Below are positions 12,601 through 21,447 of a stretch of 64,000 nt of DNA, piece by piece. The stretch's first letter is position 1. Each line of letters opens with the position of its first letter. Source of the stretch: Buddleja alternifolia (taxonomy: Eukaryota; Streptophyta; Magnoliopsida; Lamiales; Scrophulariaceae). The position numbers and the translations under genes are program-made. Below the pieces are notes generated by a model. That model saw only the letters and a program-made list of their open reading frames with translations. It did not search any database and had not been told where the DNA came from. The stretch is from assembly GCA_019426215.1 (NCBI GenBank), contig CM033405.1, forward strand, positions 6,797,001 to 6,861,000. Direction: 5' to 3'.

Positions 12601-13690
12601 GTATTCAAACTTGCGAACTAAAAATAAGGTTAGTTTAGCCTCTTATATAGATTTAGTATTCTCTGTTTTTTGGACGAACCCTTCTTCTGTTCTGCCTTTT
12701 TAAAAATCTTTGTTCCATCCACATTGTGCTCAAATTGGTTATTTTTCATTAATTTTGAGTTATATAGAGCTTTTGATTTTCTTTGATGTATGGTTTTCCG
12801 AATGTTGTAATTTTAAGAAAATTTTGATGGTATGGGTTCACATGGTTTGGAATAACGCCAAACACGTCGAAAAGTTTTCATTGCTTTGTTTATGATGACT
12901 TCTAGATTTGTGCTATTCAAGTTCAGCTAACTTTGTAAAGAGTCAAAGAAGAAATGACATTCATTTACGTGTTAATAATGCTTTTGTATAAGATTTCTTT
13001 GGGTTGTTTAGATTTGCACCACTTTTTATAATTGTTTTGGAGCCTGGGGCAGGGAGAACATATGAGCATAGCAGGTGGCTGTTTATTTTTCTTTAGAGGT
13101 ATTTTCTGAAATAGTGACTCCTTTACATTCTGCTATGGAGGCTGAATTTGCTTTATAGCCCCTAAAAATGAGGTATGGAGGCACTAAAATCAGCCCCTAA
13201 AAGTTGAAAAATGAGGTATGGTGCTCATGCTCTAGTATATATATATATTAAGTAGTCTTAAATACTTTAATTTCTCCTGAATGTGGTTAGAGTTGATGCT
13301 GCTTAAACTTAATTTTATTGTTAGAAGTAGCCTTATTGTTATTCTAATTGATTCTTATTTGTTTTTATTCGATTTTATTTATAAAGGTTAGGAGAAATTG
13401 GATATTGCGAAACTCAGGAGCTAGCATCGGTTGAATCTTTCGGACTGGATAGCCTACACTGCTCCTAACTATTACATTTGTTATATTGTTTTTGTTTTAT
13501 TTAGAACCTTTGGTTATATGTTATGACAATTAGATAGTTTTTACACTTGATGATTTTGTCGACATTTGATTATGTATGACAATTTACATTTTATTAAATT
13601 GGAATTTTATTTTGGTAGTCTCATTTTATGATTATTATTATTATTATTATTATTTAATTGGAAATAATTATAATTGAAAAATATTTAAAA
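9602..13690. other. Long non-coding stretch, possibly transcribed
   Basis: No recognisable protein gene is present. The part at 10070-10420 (pyrimidine-rich, CCCTAGTTCCCTCCACATCC, GGCGGCGGCGCTCG) looks like a plant 5' leader. Downstream sequence is T-rich like introns. Two short segments behave like terminal exons: 12551-12621 (after TTGGCAG, open for 23 codons to TAA) and about 13388-13466 (after ATAAAG, open for 25 codons to TAA). Neither matches a family I know. It may be a gene fragment carried by the element ending at 14098, or a lncRNA. An (ATT)n tract lies at 13627-13650. Confidence 0.4.
9983..10040 (-). repeat. tRNA-like repeat fragment
   Basis: The reverse complement contains CAGTGGCAGGTGC (A-box-like) and a perfect B-box GGTTCGAACC about 50 nt later, the spacing found in tRNA genes. 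The rest of the molecule does not form convincing arms, so it is listed as a tRNA-derived repeat. Confidence 0.45.
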
Positions 13691-14098
13691 AGAAATTATC
13701 GGATATATATAGCAACAAATTAGGAGCACAAATGTTTGTTGGTAATTTCTTGCATTATGAGTTTAAGAACAAAAACTTTTGTTCCTGAATATTACATTTT
13801 ATAATAATTCGAATATATTAGCATCAAATTCTGAGAGATTGGCAACAAAACTATTCCTTCCTAATCAGAACGAAGGCGTTTGTAGGTATTATTTGTTCCC
13901 AATCGGCAACCATATTATTTGTAGGTAAAATGTTGTTCCCAAATCAAGAACAAAAACACTTGTTCCTAAAATTACTTACAAGCCATATACGAACAAAATG
14001 TATTTGTTGCGGATTTTGTAGCTAATGTAGATTACCAACAAATTTTGCTCTTTAGAAAGCAATTTTCATCCTTCCTAATAGGCATTTTTCTTGTAGTG
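13691..14098 (-). mobile_element. CACTA element right end, orphan
   Basis: The right edge reads TTTTTCTTGTAGTG, the inverse of a CACTA terminus. Inside it, repeats of the type AACAAAAACACTTGTTCC and GGAACAAA recur in both orientations from about 13700. These subterminal repeats differ from those of the left end at 5409, and the flanking triplets do not match (ATA against AAA). The two ends belong to different elements. Confidence 0.6.
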
Positions 14099-14693
14099 AA
14101 ATATTAAAAATGACGTAAAACCAATTATATACATTGTAAATTTGTGCATTCCAAATTCAAGCACATTAAACTTTCATTACCTTCTTCTTTTGTTCTGATG
14201 CATAAATTGCAGTGTCCTAATGTATTTTGCATTTGTGTTGTTTTGTTATATGTGATTCCATTGTAGAGTTTTAATGTAACTATATAGGTGATTGTTGTAG
14301 ATATCCAAAATTCATTTTTACTATTTATTTTTTACTCTTTCATCATTAAAATATAGAATTAATACAATATTAGGCTATTTTAGGTATCTCAAAAATTTCA
14401 AGATTTTTCTCTTTTCCAATCCCTACTTTTATAATAAAATAGATTGCTTACGATATCATGTTAAATAGAAGTCAAGTTTAGCAAATATGGATTTGCATGT
14501 ATATTATTGCAAGTCCTAAACTATATATATATATATATTTCTGAATATACGACTCCTTAACCTTCAAGTGATCATTTGGACTCTCCTTAAATATTTTATA
14601 CATGGTAAAAAGCCATGGTTTGCTCAAGAATGCAAATTCGAACTCAATATCAATGAGGCTCCAAATGATAAACAAGTGAATTACTGATCTTAC
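14099..14693. other. Non-coding, intron-like sequence of the ankyrin gene
   Basis: This lies downstream (minus strand) of the last detected ankyrin exon, whose donor is at 14693. It is AT-rich. No exon for the membrane-spanning PGG region that normally ends such proteins can be read here. Confidence 0.5.
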
Positions 14694-14946
14694 CTTTAAC
14701 CATTGCAATTCACGTTGCATCTGTAGAGCCGCACCAGGAACAATATTAAGTTTGTGGGGACGGGCCAGTTTTGCACACAAGTGCATTAAGTTGTTCTTCT
14801 GATGGTCCCTATTGTGCATGCAAAAATGACGCCTGCCACTACTTATCTGATAAATTAGATTGAAAACATTTTCAAAGCGATTTCTTGCGGCACAGAGGAA
14901 TATATTCCTGCCAGTCGCGAGATCTTCAGTACTAAGAGCTGCAGGA
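14694..14946 (-). pseudogene. Ankyrin gene exon, 3' half (split by copia)
   Basis: On the minus strand this encodes the segment that follows the ankyrin repeats in ITN1-like proteins, including NNLMHLCAKLARPHKL and GAALQMQRELQWLK (plus-strand 14694-14780). The donor AAG|GTAAGA ends the exon at 14694. At 14946 the exon is cut by the copia insertion, and its continuation is at 19827-20015. Joining the halves with one copy of the 5-bp duplication gives 437 nt, which with the incoming base makes 146 codons without a stop. Confidence 0.85.
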
Positions 14947-15337
14947 TGTTAGAATTAATTTGTAATTTTCAAGAAATGTGTAGAACAATCTTGATAAATG
15001 TACCTAAGAAATATGTAGTAGTCTAAAAAAAATCTAGTATGTGGTGGACTAAGAAATATCTAGTATTTACATTTCCCAACCACCTCATTAAATGAGTTCT
15101 CTAGATGTATCTATTGATCACTATAAATAGAGGTGTACCATGCAAATTGTAAATAAGCTAAAACCATAAGCTAAATTCTAATAATACAAAGAGCAGCAGC
15201 TCATATCTTAATCCTTCTTCATAAATCAGCCGTGCATAATTAGTCCCCTTTTTAAAATTAGCAAAGTCTCCAATAAATTCCTAAACAAACATCAATTGTT
15301 TCACTCAAAGTCCTTCACTTCCGCTACTACTCCAACA
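14947..15337 (+). repeat. 5' LTR of copia element
   Basis: The 391-bp LTR begins TGTTAGAATT and ends CTCCAACA. A TATA box (TATAAATA, 15122-15129) marks the likely U3 promoter, so transcription should start about 25-30 bp downstream. Confidence 0.96.
15122..15129 (+). promoter_or_regulatory. TATA box of copia LTR promoter
   Basis: TATAAATA lies in the middle of the 5' LTR, with an identical box at 19609-19616 in the 3' LTR. This is the usual position for the promoter that drives the genomic RNA. The 3' copy could drive read-through towards the remaining ankyrin sequence in antisense. Confidence 0.7.
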
Positions 15338-15341
15338 AATT

Positions 15342-15354
15342 TGGTATCAGAGCC
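15342..15354 (+). other. Primer binding site, tRNA-iMet type
   Basis: TGGTATCAGAGCC starts 4 nt after the 5' LTR and is complementary to the 3' end of plant initiator tRNA-Met, the usual primer for copia elements. Confidence 0.93.
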
Positions 15355-15388
15355 GTGTAGACGGCTTTGATCAGTCATCATATAAATC

Positions 15389-18300
15389 ATGGCGACAAGT
15401 TCATCCACTACAATGTTCAACTACTCTCCAAGTGAAGTACCAATATTTGAAGGAGAGCATTACGATTATTGGAGCAGCGAGATGAGGGATTTTTTCATCT
15501 CTCAAGACTTATGGGGCATTATTGAAGAGGAGTATCCAGAGCCACCCGCTGACGGAGATCCGACCAAATGGACTGCAACACAAGAAAAGCAATTCAAAGA
15601 AAATCAAAAGAAAGATGCGACGACACTTCGATATATAAAACAGGGGGTAAGTAAATCTATCTATCCTCGAATTTTTAACAAAAGAAAAGCTAAAGAAGCA
15701 TGGGAAGTTTTACAAAAAGAATTTCGGGGAAATGATAAAGTAATATCGATCAAGTTGCAATCTCTTTGGAGAGATTTCGACAACTTATCGATGAAAGAAA
15801 GTGAAAATATTGGAGATTTTTTTTCTAGAGTCTCAACTATCGTAAATCAAATTCAATGTCTTGGAGATACTATTCAAGACAAGAAAGTGGTCGAGAAGAT
15901 TTTGAGAAGCTTACCTCCAAAGTTTGACCATTGTGTTGCCGCGATCGAAGAATCAAAGGACCTATCAAAGTTGTCGACTTTCGAACTCATGAGTTCACTA
16001 CAAGCTCATGAACAAAGAATCAATAGGTCGACAAATTAGTCCGTCGAGCAAGCATTCCAATCCAAACTCAAGTTTTCGGAGAATGACTCAAGCAAACTTG
16101 ACTTCAAAAAAGGAGCATTTCAAAAGAAGAATCATTACAACGGAGGAAATCAAGAGAGGCGCAAACTCAACAACAAAGGTGAAGGAAATCAATGTTGCAT
16201 TATTTGCAAAAAGAATAATCATACTTCACAAGATTGCTACTTCAAGTGTAAGAGATGTCGAATCCCTAATCACTCACAAAGGGATTGTCGATATCAAAAG
16301 AATCAAGAAACGAAAAGGGCCAATTTTACAAAAGAGGAGGAGGAAGACCAAGTTTTCTATTCTTGCCTAAAAATCGAAAAAGAGTCGCAAGATACATGGT
16401 ATATTGACAGTGGATGCAGCAACCACATGACGAGCAACCGCGACATATTTGAGGAGCTTGACCAAAACTTCACATCGGAGGTAAAACTTGGAGACGGCAA
16501 AGTCCAGAAAGTTGAAGGAAAAGGTGTCATTGCTGTCCGCACTAGGCAAGGTAAAAAGAAATTTATTCATGATGTTCTTTACGTGCTGAATCTAGCTACA
16601 AATTTATTAAGTGTTGGTCAACTCTTAGAAAAAGGTTATTCGGTAAATTTTGATAATAATAAATGTGAAATCATTGATGATAAGAAAAATAACACAACAG
16701 TGGCAAATATAGATATGGCCCCAAATAAAAAATTTCGTCTAACTTTGCCACTAAATGACCATTGTGCCTTGAAAATGGAAAAATCTGAAAATTCTTATTT
16801 ATGACACTTGAGATATGGTCATTTAAATAATAAAGGGTTGCACTTATTAAACTCAAAAAATATGGTTATTGGTCTTCCTAAAATTGAAAAATAAAATAGA
16901 ATTTGTGAAGGATGCATTTACGGGAAAATGCATAGATTTCCATTCCCGAAAACATCTTGGAGGGCAAAAACACCTTTGGACTTGGTTCATGCCGACATAT
17001 TTGGCCCTACAAGGACGCCTTCACTAAACAATAAGAGATACTTTATTCTCTTTGTCGATGATTTCACTCGGATGATGTGGATTTATTTTCTGAGTGAAAA
17101 GTCCGAAGCATTTTTTGTATTTCTTCGGTTCAAGGCCCTAGTCAAGCGGCAAAGTGGGCATCTAATCAAGACTCTACGAACCGATCGTGGAGGTGAATTT
17201 ATCTACAACGCATTTATGAATCACTGCAAGGATGAAGGAATTCAAAGACAACTTACGGTGAAATATAGTCCGCAACAAAACGGTGTGGCAGAGAGAAAGA
17301 ATCGCACTATTGCTGAAATGGCTCGTAGCATGCTGGAAGAAAAAGGAATGCCAAAGAAATTATGGGAAGAAGCTGTTAATACAGCCGTATATATACTCAA
17401 CCGGTCACCAACAAAAGCTGTTCGGAATAAGACACCGTTTGAAGCCTGGAACAAGCGAAAGCCTCAAGTCGATCATATGAAAGTATTTGGGTGCATCGCT
17501 TACGCTCTAAATCAGTCACCAAACAAAGATAAATTAGAAAAAAAGGGTGAAAGACTTGTATTCATTGGCTATAGCGAGGAGTCGAAGGGCTATCGACTAT
17601 TGAACCCAAGTAACGACAAACTCATCATATCAAGGGATGTGATATTCGATGAAATGGCAACATGGAATTAGGAAGAAGACAACAATCAAGCAACATCTCA
17701 AAACAACATTCTTCACCCGATGAGTACTCAAATAAATACCTCGGGACCAAGAGACCTCCTGCAGAGCCAAGACTTAAATTCGGCCCCAAGTACCAGCAAC
17801 TCAAATGATGAAGACTCGTCTTCAGATTCACAGTCTCCAGTTCGAAAGGTACGTCTTTTACGAGATATTTATGAATCTTCAAATGTTGCTTACTTTGCTT
17901 GCGAACCTCAATCTTTTGAAGATGCAAAAAATAAAGATGTGTGTATTGACGCAATGAAAGAGGAAATATCCGTAATTGAGAAAAATAAAACTTGGGAGCT
18001 CGTTGATTTACCTAAAAATAAAGAAGTGATTGGACTTAAATCGGTATATAAAATAAAATATGGTGAAGATGGTTCAATCAAAAAGCATAAAGCTCAGCTA
18101 GTTGCAAAGGGATACTTGCAACAACCTGGAGTCGACTTCAATGAGACATTTGCTCCAGTAGTTCAAATAGAAACCATAAGAACGGCTCTCGCCGTAGCAG
18201 CACAATTGGAGCTCAACGTATATCAACTTGATGTTAAATCAGCTTTTTTGAACGGCGAGCTACAAGAAGAAGTTTATGTCGAGCAACCACAAGCCTTTGT

Positions 18301-19426
18301 GGTGGACGGAATGGAGAATAAAGTTTATAGACTTAGAAAGGCGTTATACGGATTAAAGCAAGCGCTGCGAGCATGGAACTGCAAGATTGACGGCTACTTT
18401 CTCAAAAATGGATTTGAAAGAAGCAAGAATGAACATTCGCTATATGTGAAAAACGAAGGTACGAATTTTTTAATAGTTTGTTTATATGTCGATGATTTAA
18501 TTTATTTTGGAACTGACCTAAAAGCAGTGAAAGAGTTCAAGTTAAAAATGATGAAAAATTTTGAGATGACTGATCTTGGCTTAATGAGATACTTTCTCGG
18601 CATCCAAGTGAAACAAGCCAAGGGAGAAATTTTTCTTTCACAGGAGAAATATATTGAAGACATACTCAAGAAATTTCACATGGCCAACTGCAAGCCCGTA
18701 AACACTCCCATGATGCCAAGTGAAAAATTGCAATTGAATGACAGCTCGGAAAAGGCGGACGGGAAAGTTTTACGAAGCCTGGTGGGTTCACTCATTTATC
18801 TCACTCACACTAGACCCGACATATGTTATGCAGTGAGTGTGGTTTCAAGATTTATGCAAGATCCTAGCAAAAATCATCTTGTCGCTGCAAAAAGAATTTT
18901 GCGATATCTTCAAGGAACTAAACAACTTGGACTCCAATATGTCAAAGAAGAAGATAACAAGCTGGTTGGATTCACTGATAGTGATTGGGCGGGATCCATA
19001 GATGATCGAAAGAGCACGTCCGGCAATATCTTTTGCCTTGGTTCAAGTGTGATCTCATGGAGCTCGCGAAAGCAAAAGACAGTGGCATTATCATCTTCAG
19101 AAGCCGAATATATTGCAGCAACGGAAGCTTCATGTGAAGCAATTTGGTTGAGACGAATTCTCAGTGACATGCAACAAACACAAAAGGAGCCGACAAAAAT
19201 ATATTGCGACAATATGTCAACTGTAGCTATGACTAAAAATCCGGTGTTTCCTGCCCGCTCAAAGCATATTGTACTACGACACCACTTTATCCGAGAATTG
19301 GTGGGCAAGGAGGAGATTAGCATGAATTTCATCAACACAAATGATCAACCGACTGATTTTCTTACCAAGGCGGTTACATTGGAGAAATTCGAGAAGTACA
19401 AGCAGCAATTGAAAATTACAAATTAA
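15389..19426 (+). pseudogene. Copia gag-pol polyprotein, four in-frame stops
   Basis: One frame of 1346 codons runs from ATG 15389 to TAA 19424 without a frameshift. It is interrupted by TAG 16037, TGA 16802, TAA 16892 and TAG 17669. Order: UBN2-type Gag (about residues 15-215), two CCHC knuckles (CIICKKNNHTSQDC, CKRCRIPNHSQRDC, nt about 16190-16270), protease (WYIDSGCSNHMT, about 16398), integrase HHCC and D-D-E core (HADIFGP, RTDRGGEF, NGVAERKNR), reverse transcriptase (LDVKSAFLNG; YVDD near 18487), RNase H (DSDWAGSIDD, SSSEAEYIA, IYCDNMSTVAM). Each stop is one C-to-T or G-to-A change from a sense codon. With such similar LTRs, the copy was either made in trans from a defective template or hit by methyl-cytosine decay. 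Confidence 0.95.
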
Positions 19427-19433
19427 GGAGGAG
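19425..19433 (+). other. Polypurine tract
   Basis: AAGGAGGAG lies directly before the 3' LTR and overlaps the polyprotein stop codon. It is the plus-strand DNA priming site. Confidence 0.88.
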
Positions 19434-19826
19434 TGTTAGAATTAATTTGTAATTTTCAAGAAATGTGTAGAACAATCTTGATAAATGTACCTAAGAAATA
19501 TTTAGTAGTCTAAGAAAAATCTAGTATGTGGTGGACTAAGAAATATCTAGTATTTACATTTCCCAACCACCTCATTAAATGAGTTCTCTAGATGTATCTA
19601 TTGATCACTATAAATAGAGGTGTACCATGCAAATTGTAAATAAGCTAAAACCATAAGCTAAATTCTAATAATACAAAGAGCAGCAGCTCATATCTTAATC
19701 CTTCTTCATAAATCAGCCGTGCATAATTAGTCCCCTTTTTAAAATTAGCAAAGTCTCCAATAAATTCCTAAACAAACATCAATTGTTTCACTCAAAGTCC
19801 TTCACACTTCCGCTACTACTCCAACA
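19434..19826 (+). repeat. 3' LTR of copia element
   Basis: The 393-bp repeat matches the 5' LTR except for two substitutions (in ATATTTAGTAGTCTAAG) and an extra AC before CTTCCGCTAC. It is followed by the CAGGA target duplication. Confidence 0.96.
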
Positions 19827-20015
19827 CAGGAAACATGTGTATGATCATTTCAACGACCTCATGGACGCCAGAATTTGCAGCCAAGATGATGGCATCTCTA
19901 TAAATAAGTGAAGCCTCACTATCAGGCAAAGATTCCAATTTGCATAAGCTTTTGAGAAGTTGAAGTGCTTGTCTGTGCATTAGTTTCTTATCCCTGATGC
20001 CCTTTATGCGCGGCA
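19827..20015 (-). pseudogene. Ankyrin gene exon, 5' half (split by copia)
   Basis: The acceptor TTTCAG on the minus strand precedes TGCCGCGCATAAAG. The incoming base from the previous exon completes a valine codon. It encodes PRIKGIRDKKLMHRQALQLL and then an ankyrin helix pair (AAILAANSGVHEVVEMI-like, read as ILAANSGVHEVVEMIIHMFP). It is interrupted at the CAGGA duplication by the copia element. Confidence 0.85.
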
Positions 20016-20193
20016 CTGAAATTCAACCAAAACTCGTATAACATTATATATTATAACCCATGAAGTCTGCAAGTTACTTTAATTGAAGCATATATATATA
20101 TATATATATAAATACATGTATATATATATATATATATTATCCACATAATTAATCGATGCATATCCATATTATCAATATATGTCCATACAGTAC

Positions 20194-20241
20194 CTAATTG
20201 TTCGATAACATTCCAAAGCATGGATTCCAACTTCTGGGACA
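20194..20241 (-). pseudogene. Ankyrin gene small exon (48 nt)
   Basis: The acceptor ATATACAG and donor TTAG|GTACTG frame 48 nt encoding SQKLESMLWNVIEQL. Phase 1 on both sides fits the exons at 30458 and 20015. It has the length and sequence of the short linker exon between ankyrin blocks in this family. Confidence 0.8.
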
Positions 20242-20343
20242 CTGTATATATAGCAATCAAACCAAGTTGAAAGTTTAGATAATAGATATTTTTATAGAAT
20301 TTAAGTAGTTACTTGAGAATATATATATACATACATAAATATA
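20242..20343. other. Intron remnant with AT microsatellites
   Basis: This is intron sequence between the 48-nt exon and the MULE left end. Nearby (AT)n tracts lie at 20088-20110 and 20118-20136, and another just before the element. They make the MULE target duplication impossible to define exactly. Confidence 0.5.
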
Positions 20344-20410
20344 TAGGATATGGATCAAATACATACCTTGTCATTAGGTAAGACCTAAGACCCAATCTAG
20401 GCCTTTGATT
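20344..20410 (+). repeat. MULE left terminal inverted repeat
   Basis: This sequence is inversely repeated at about 30040-30104. Similarity is highest over AAATACATACC, AGACCCAAT and TTGATCCAAAGGTGT. The arms are short and diverged compared with the 200-bp ends of classic Mutator. Confidence 0.7.
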
Positions 20411-20769
20411 CAATTTGATCCAAAGGTGTGAAAATATATCATTTTTTCGGATTATTTAAATATTTTTAATGCTGGGAGGGCAATTTTGTCAATAAAACCC
20501 AACAAACTCATGCACATTTAATGCATGATCAAATCAAATCCCCATTAATGCGTAAAAACAGAATTTACCATATATTTCAGCTTGATTAAAATCAATATTA
20601 ATCACCAGAATCCATTCTTCATCAGTCCATCATCGAGATCAGTTCATCATCAATCCTATCGAATTAATCAGCAAATATTATACAGTATTCATCATCAATC
20701 GAAGTAATCGGCAAGATCGCTTCATCATATTCGTCTTTTTCATCGCAATTGATTGGGTAAGATCAATTC

Positions 20770-21402
20770 ATCATCAGCAATCACAGTATTCACATGGAAA
20801 CTCATCGCAATTGTCTGGGTAAGATCAGTCAATCATAAGCAATTAATCAACAATATCAGTTCATTCGTGAGCGTCGTGGATTATTGATTTCGTTTTTTAT
20901 GGCAGAGATGGATAATATTATGGATTCAAATGTATATTTATTGTATACATTTGAAGCAGTAAGTTGAATACATTATACATTATCTTATATGGCATTATAC
21001 ACTGTATTATACACTATTATACATTACATATAGTGATGTTATATAGTATATTATAAACACATCGTATTCACATCGTATATTATAAACACATCAGCAATCA
21101 CAGTATTCACATGGAAACTCATCGCAATTGTCTGGGTAAGATCAGTCAATCATAAGCAATTAATCAACAATATCAGTTCATTCGTGAGCGTCGTGGATTA
21201 TTGATTTCGTTTTTTATGGCAGAGATGGATAATATTATGGATTCAAATGTATATTTACTGTATACATTTGAAGCAGTAAGTTGAATACATTATACATTAT
21301 CTTATATGGCATTATACACTGTATTATACACTATTATACATTACATATAGTGATGTTATACAGTATATTATAAACACATCGTATGTTTGTGATAGGCTAA
21401 AT
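20770..21402 (+). repeat. Tandem duplication, 317-bp unit
   Basis: The segment starting near GCAATCACAGTATTCACATGG at 20777 recurs at 21094 almost unchanged. Each copy contains an ATG-led short frame (ATGGCAGAGATGG) and a splice-donor-like AAGCAGTAAGTTG. The duplication lies in the promoter/leader of the transposase gene and may affect its start or expression. Confidence 0.88.
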
Positions 21403-21447
21403 AATCACAGTTTTTTGATGTTTGATTATTATTAAACAGGATCAGTA

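Larger units (their letters stand above)
14947..19826 (+). mobile_element. Young full-length Ty1/copia retrotransposon
   Basis: The element has two near-identical LTRs (14947-15337 and 19434-19826) starting TG and ending CA. It also has a tRNA-Met primer site, one gag-pol frame and a polypurine tract. It is flanked by a perfect 5-bp target duplication CAGGA (14942-14946 and 19827-19831). The LTRs differ by two substitutions and one 2-bp indel over about 391 bp, so insertion is recent. It sits inside an ankyrin-gene exon in opposite orientation to that gene. Confidence 0.97.

Noticed and set aside
5409..14098. A single CACTA element from the end at 5409 to the end at 14098
   Set aside because: The subterminal repeats differ completely (GAGACCGAATTC against GAACAAAAACAC) and the flanking triplets do not match.
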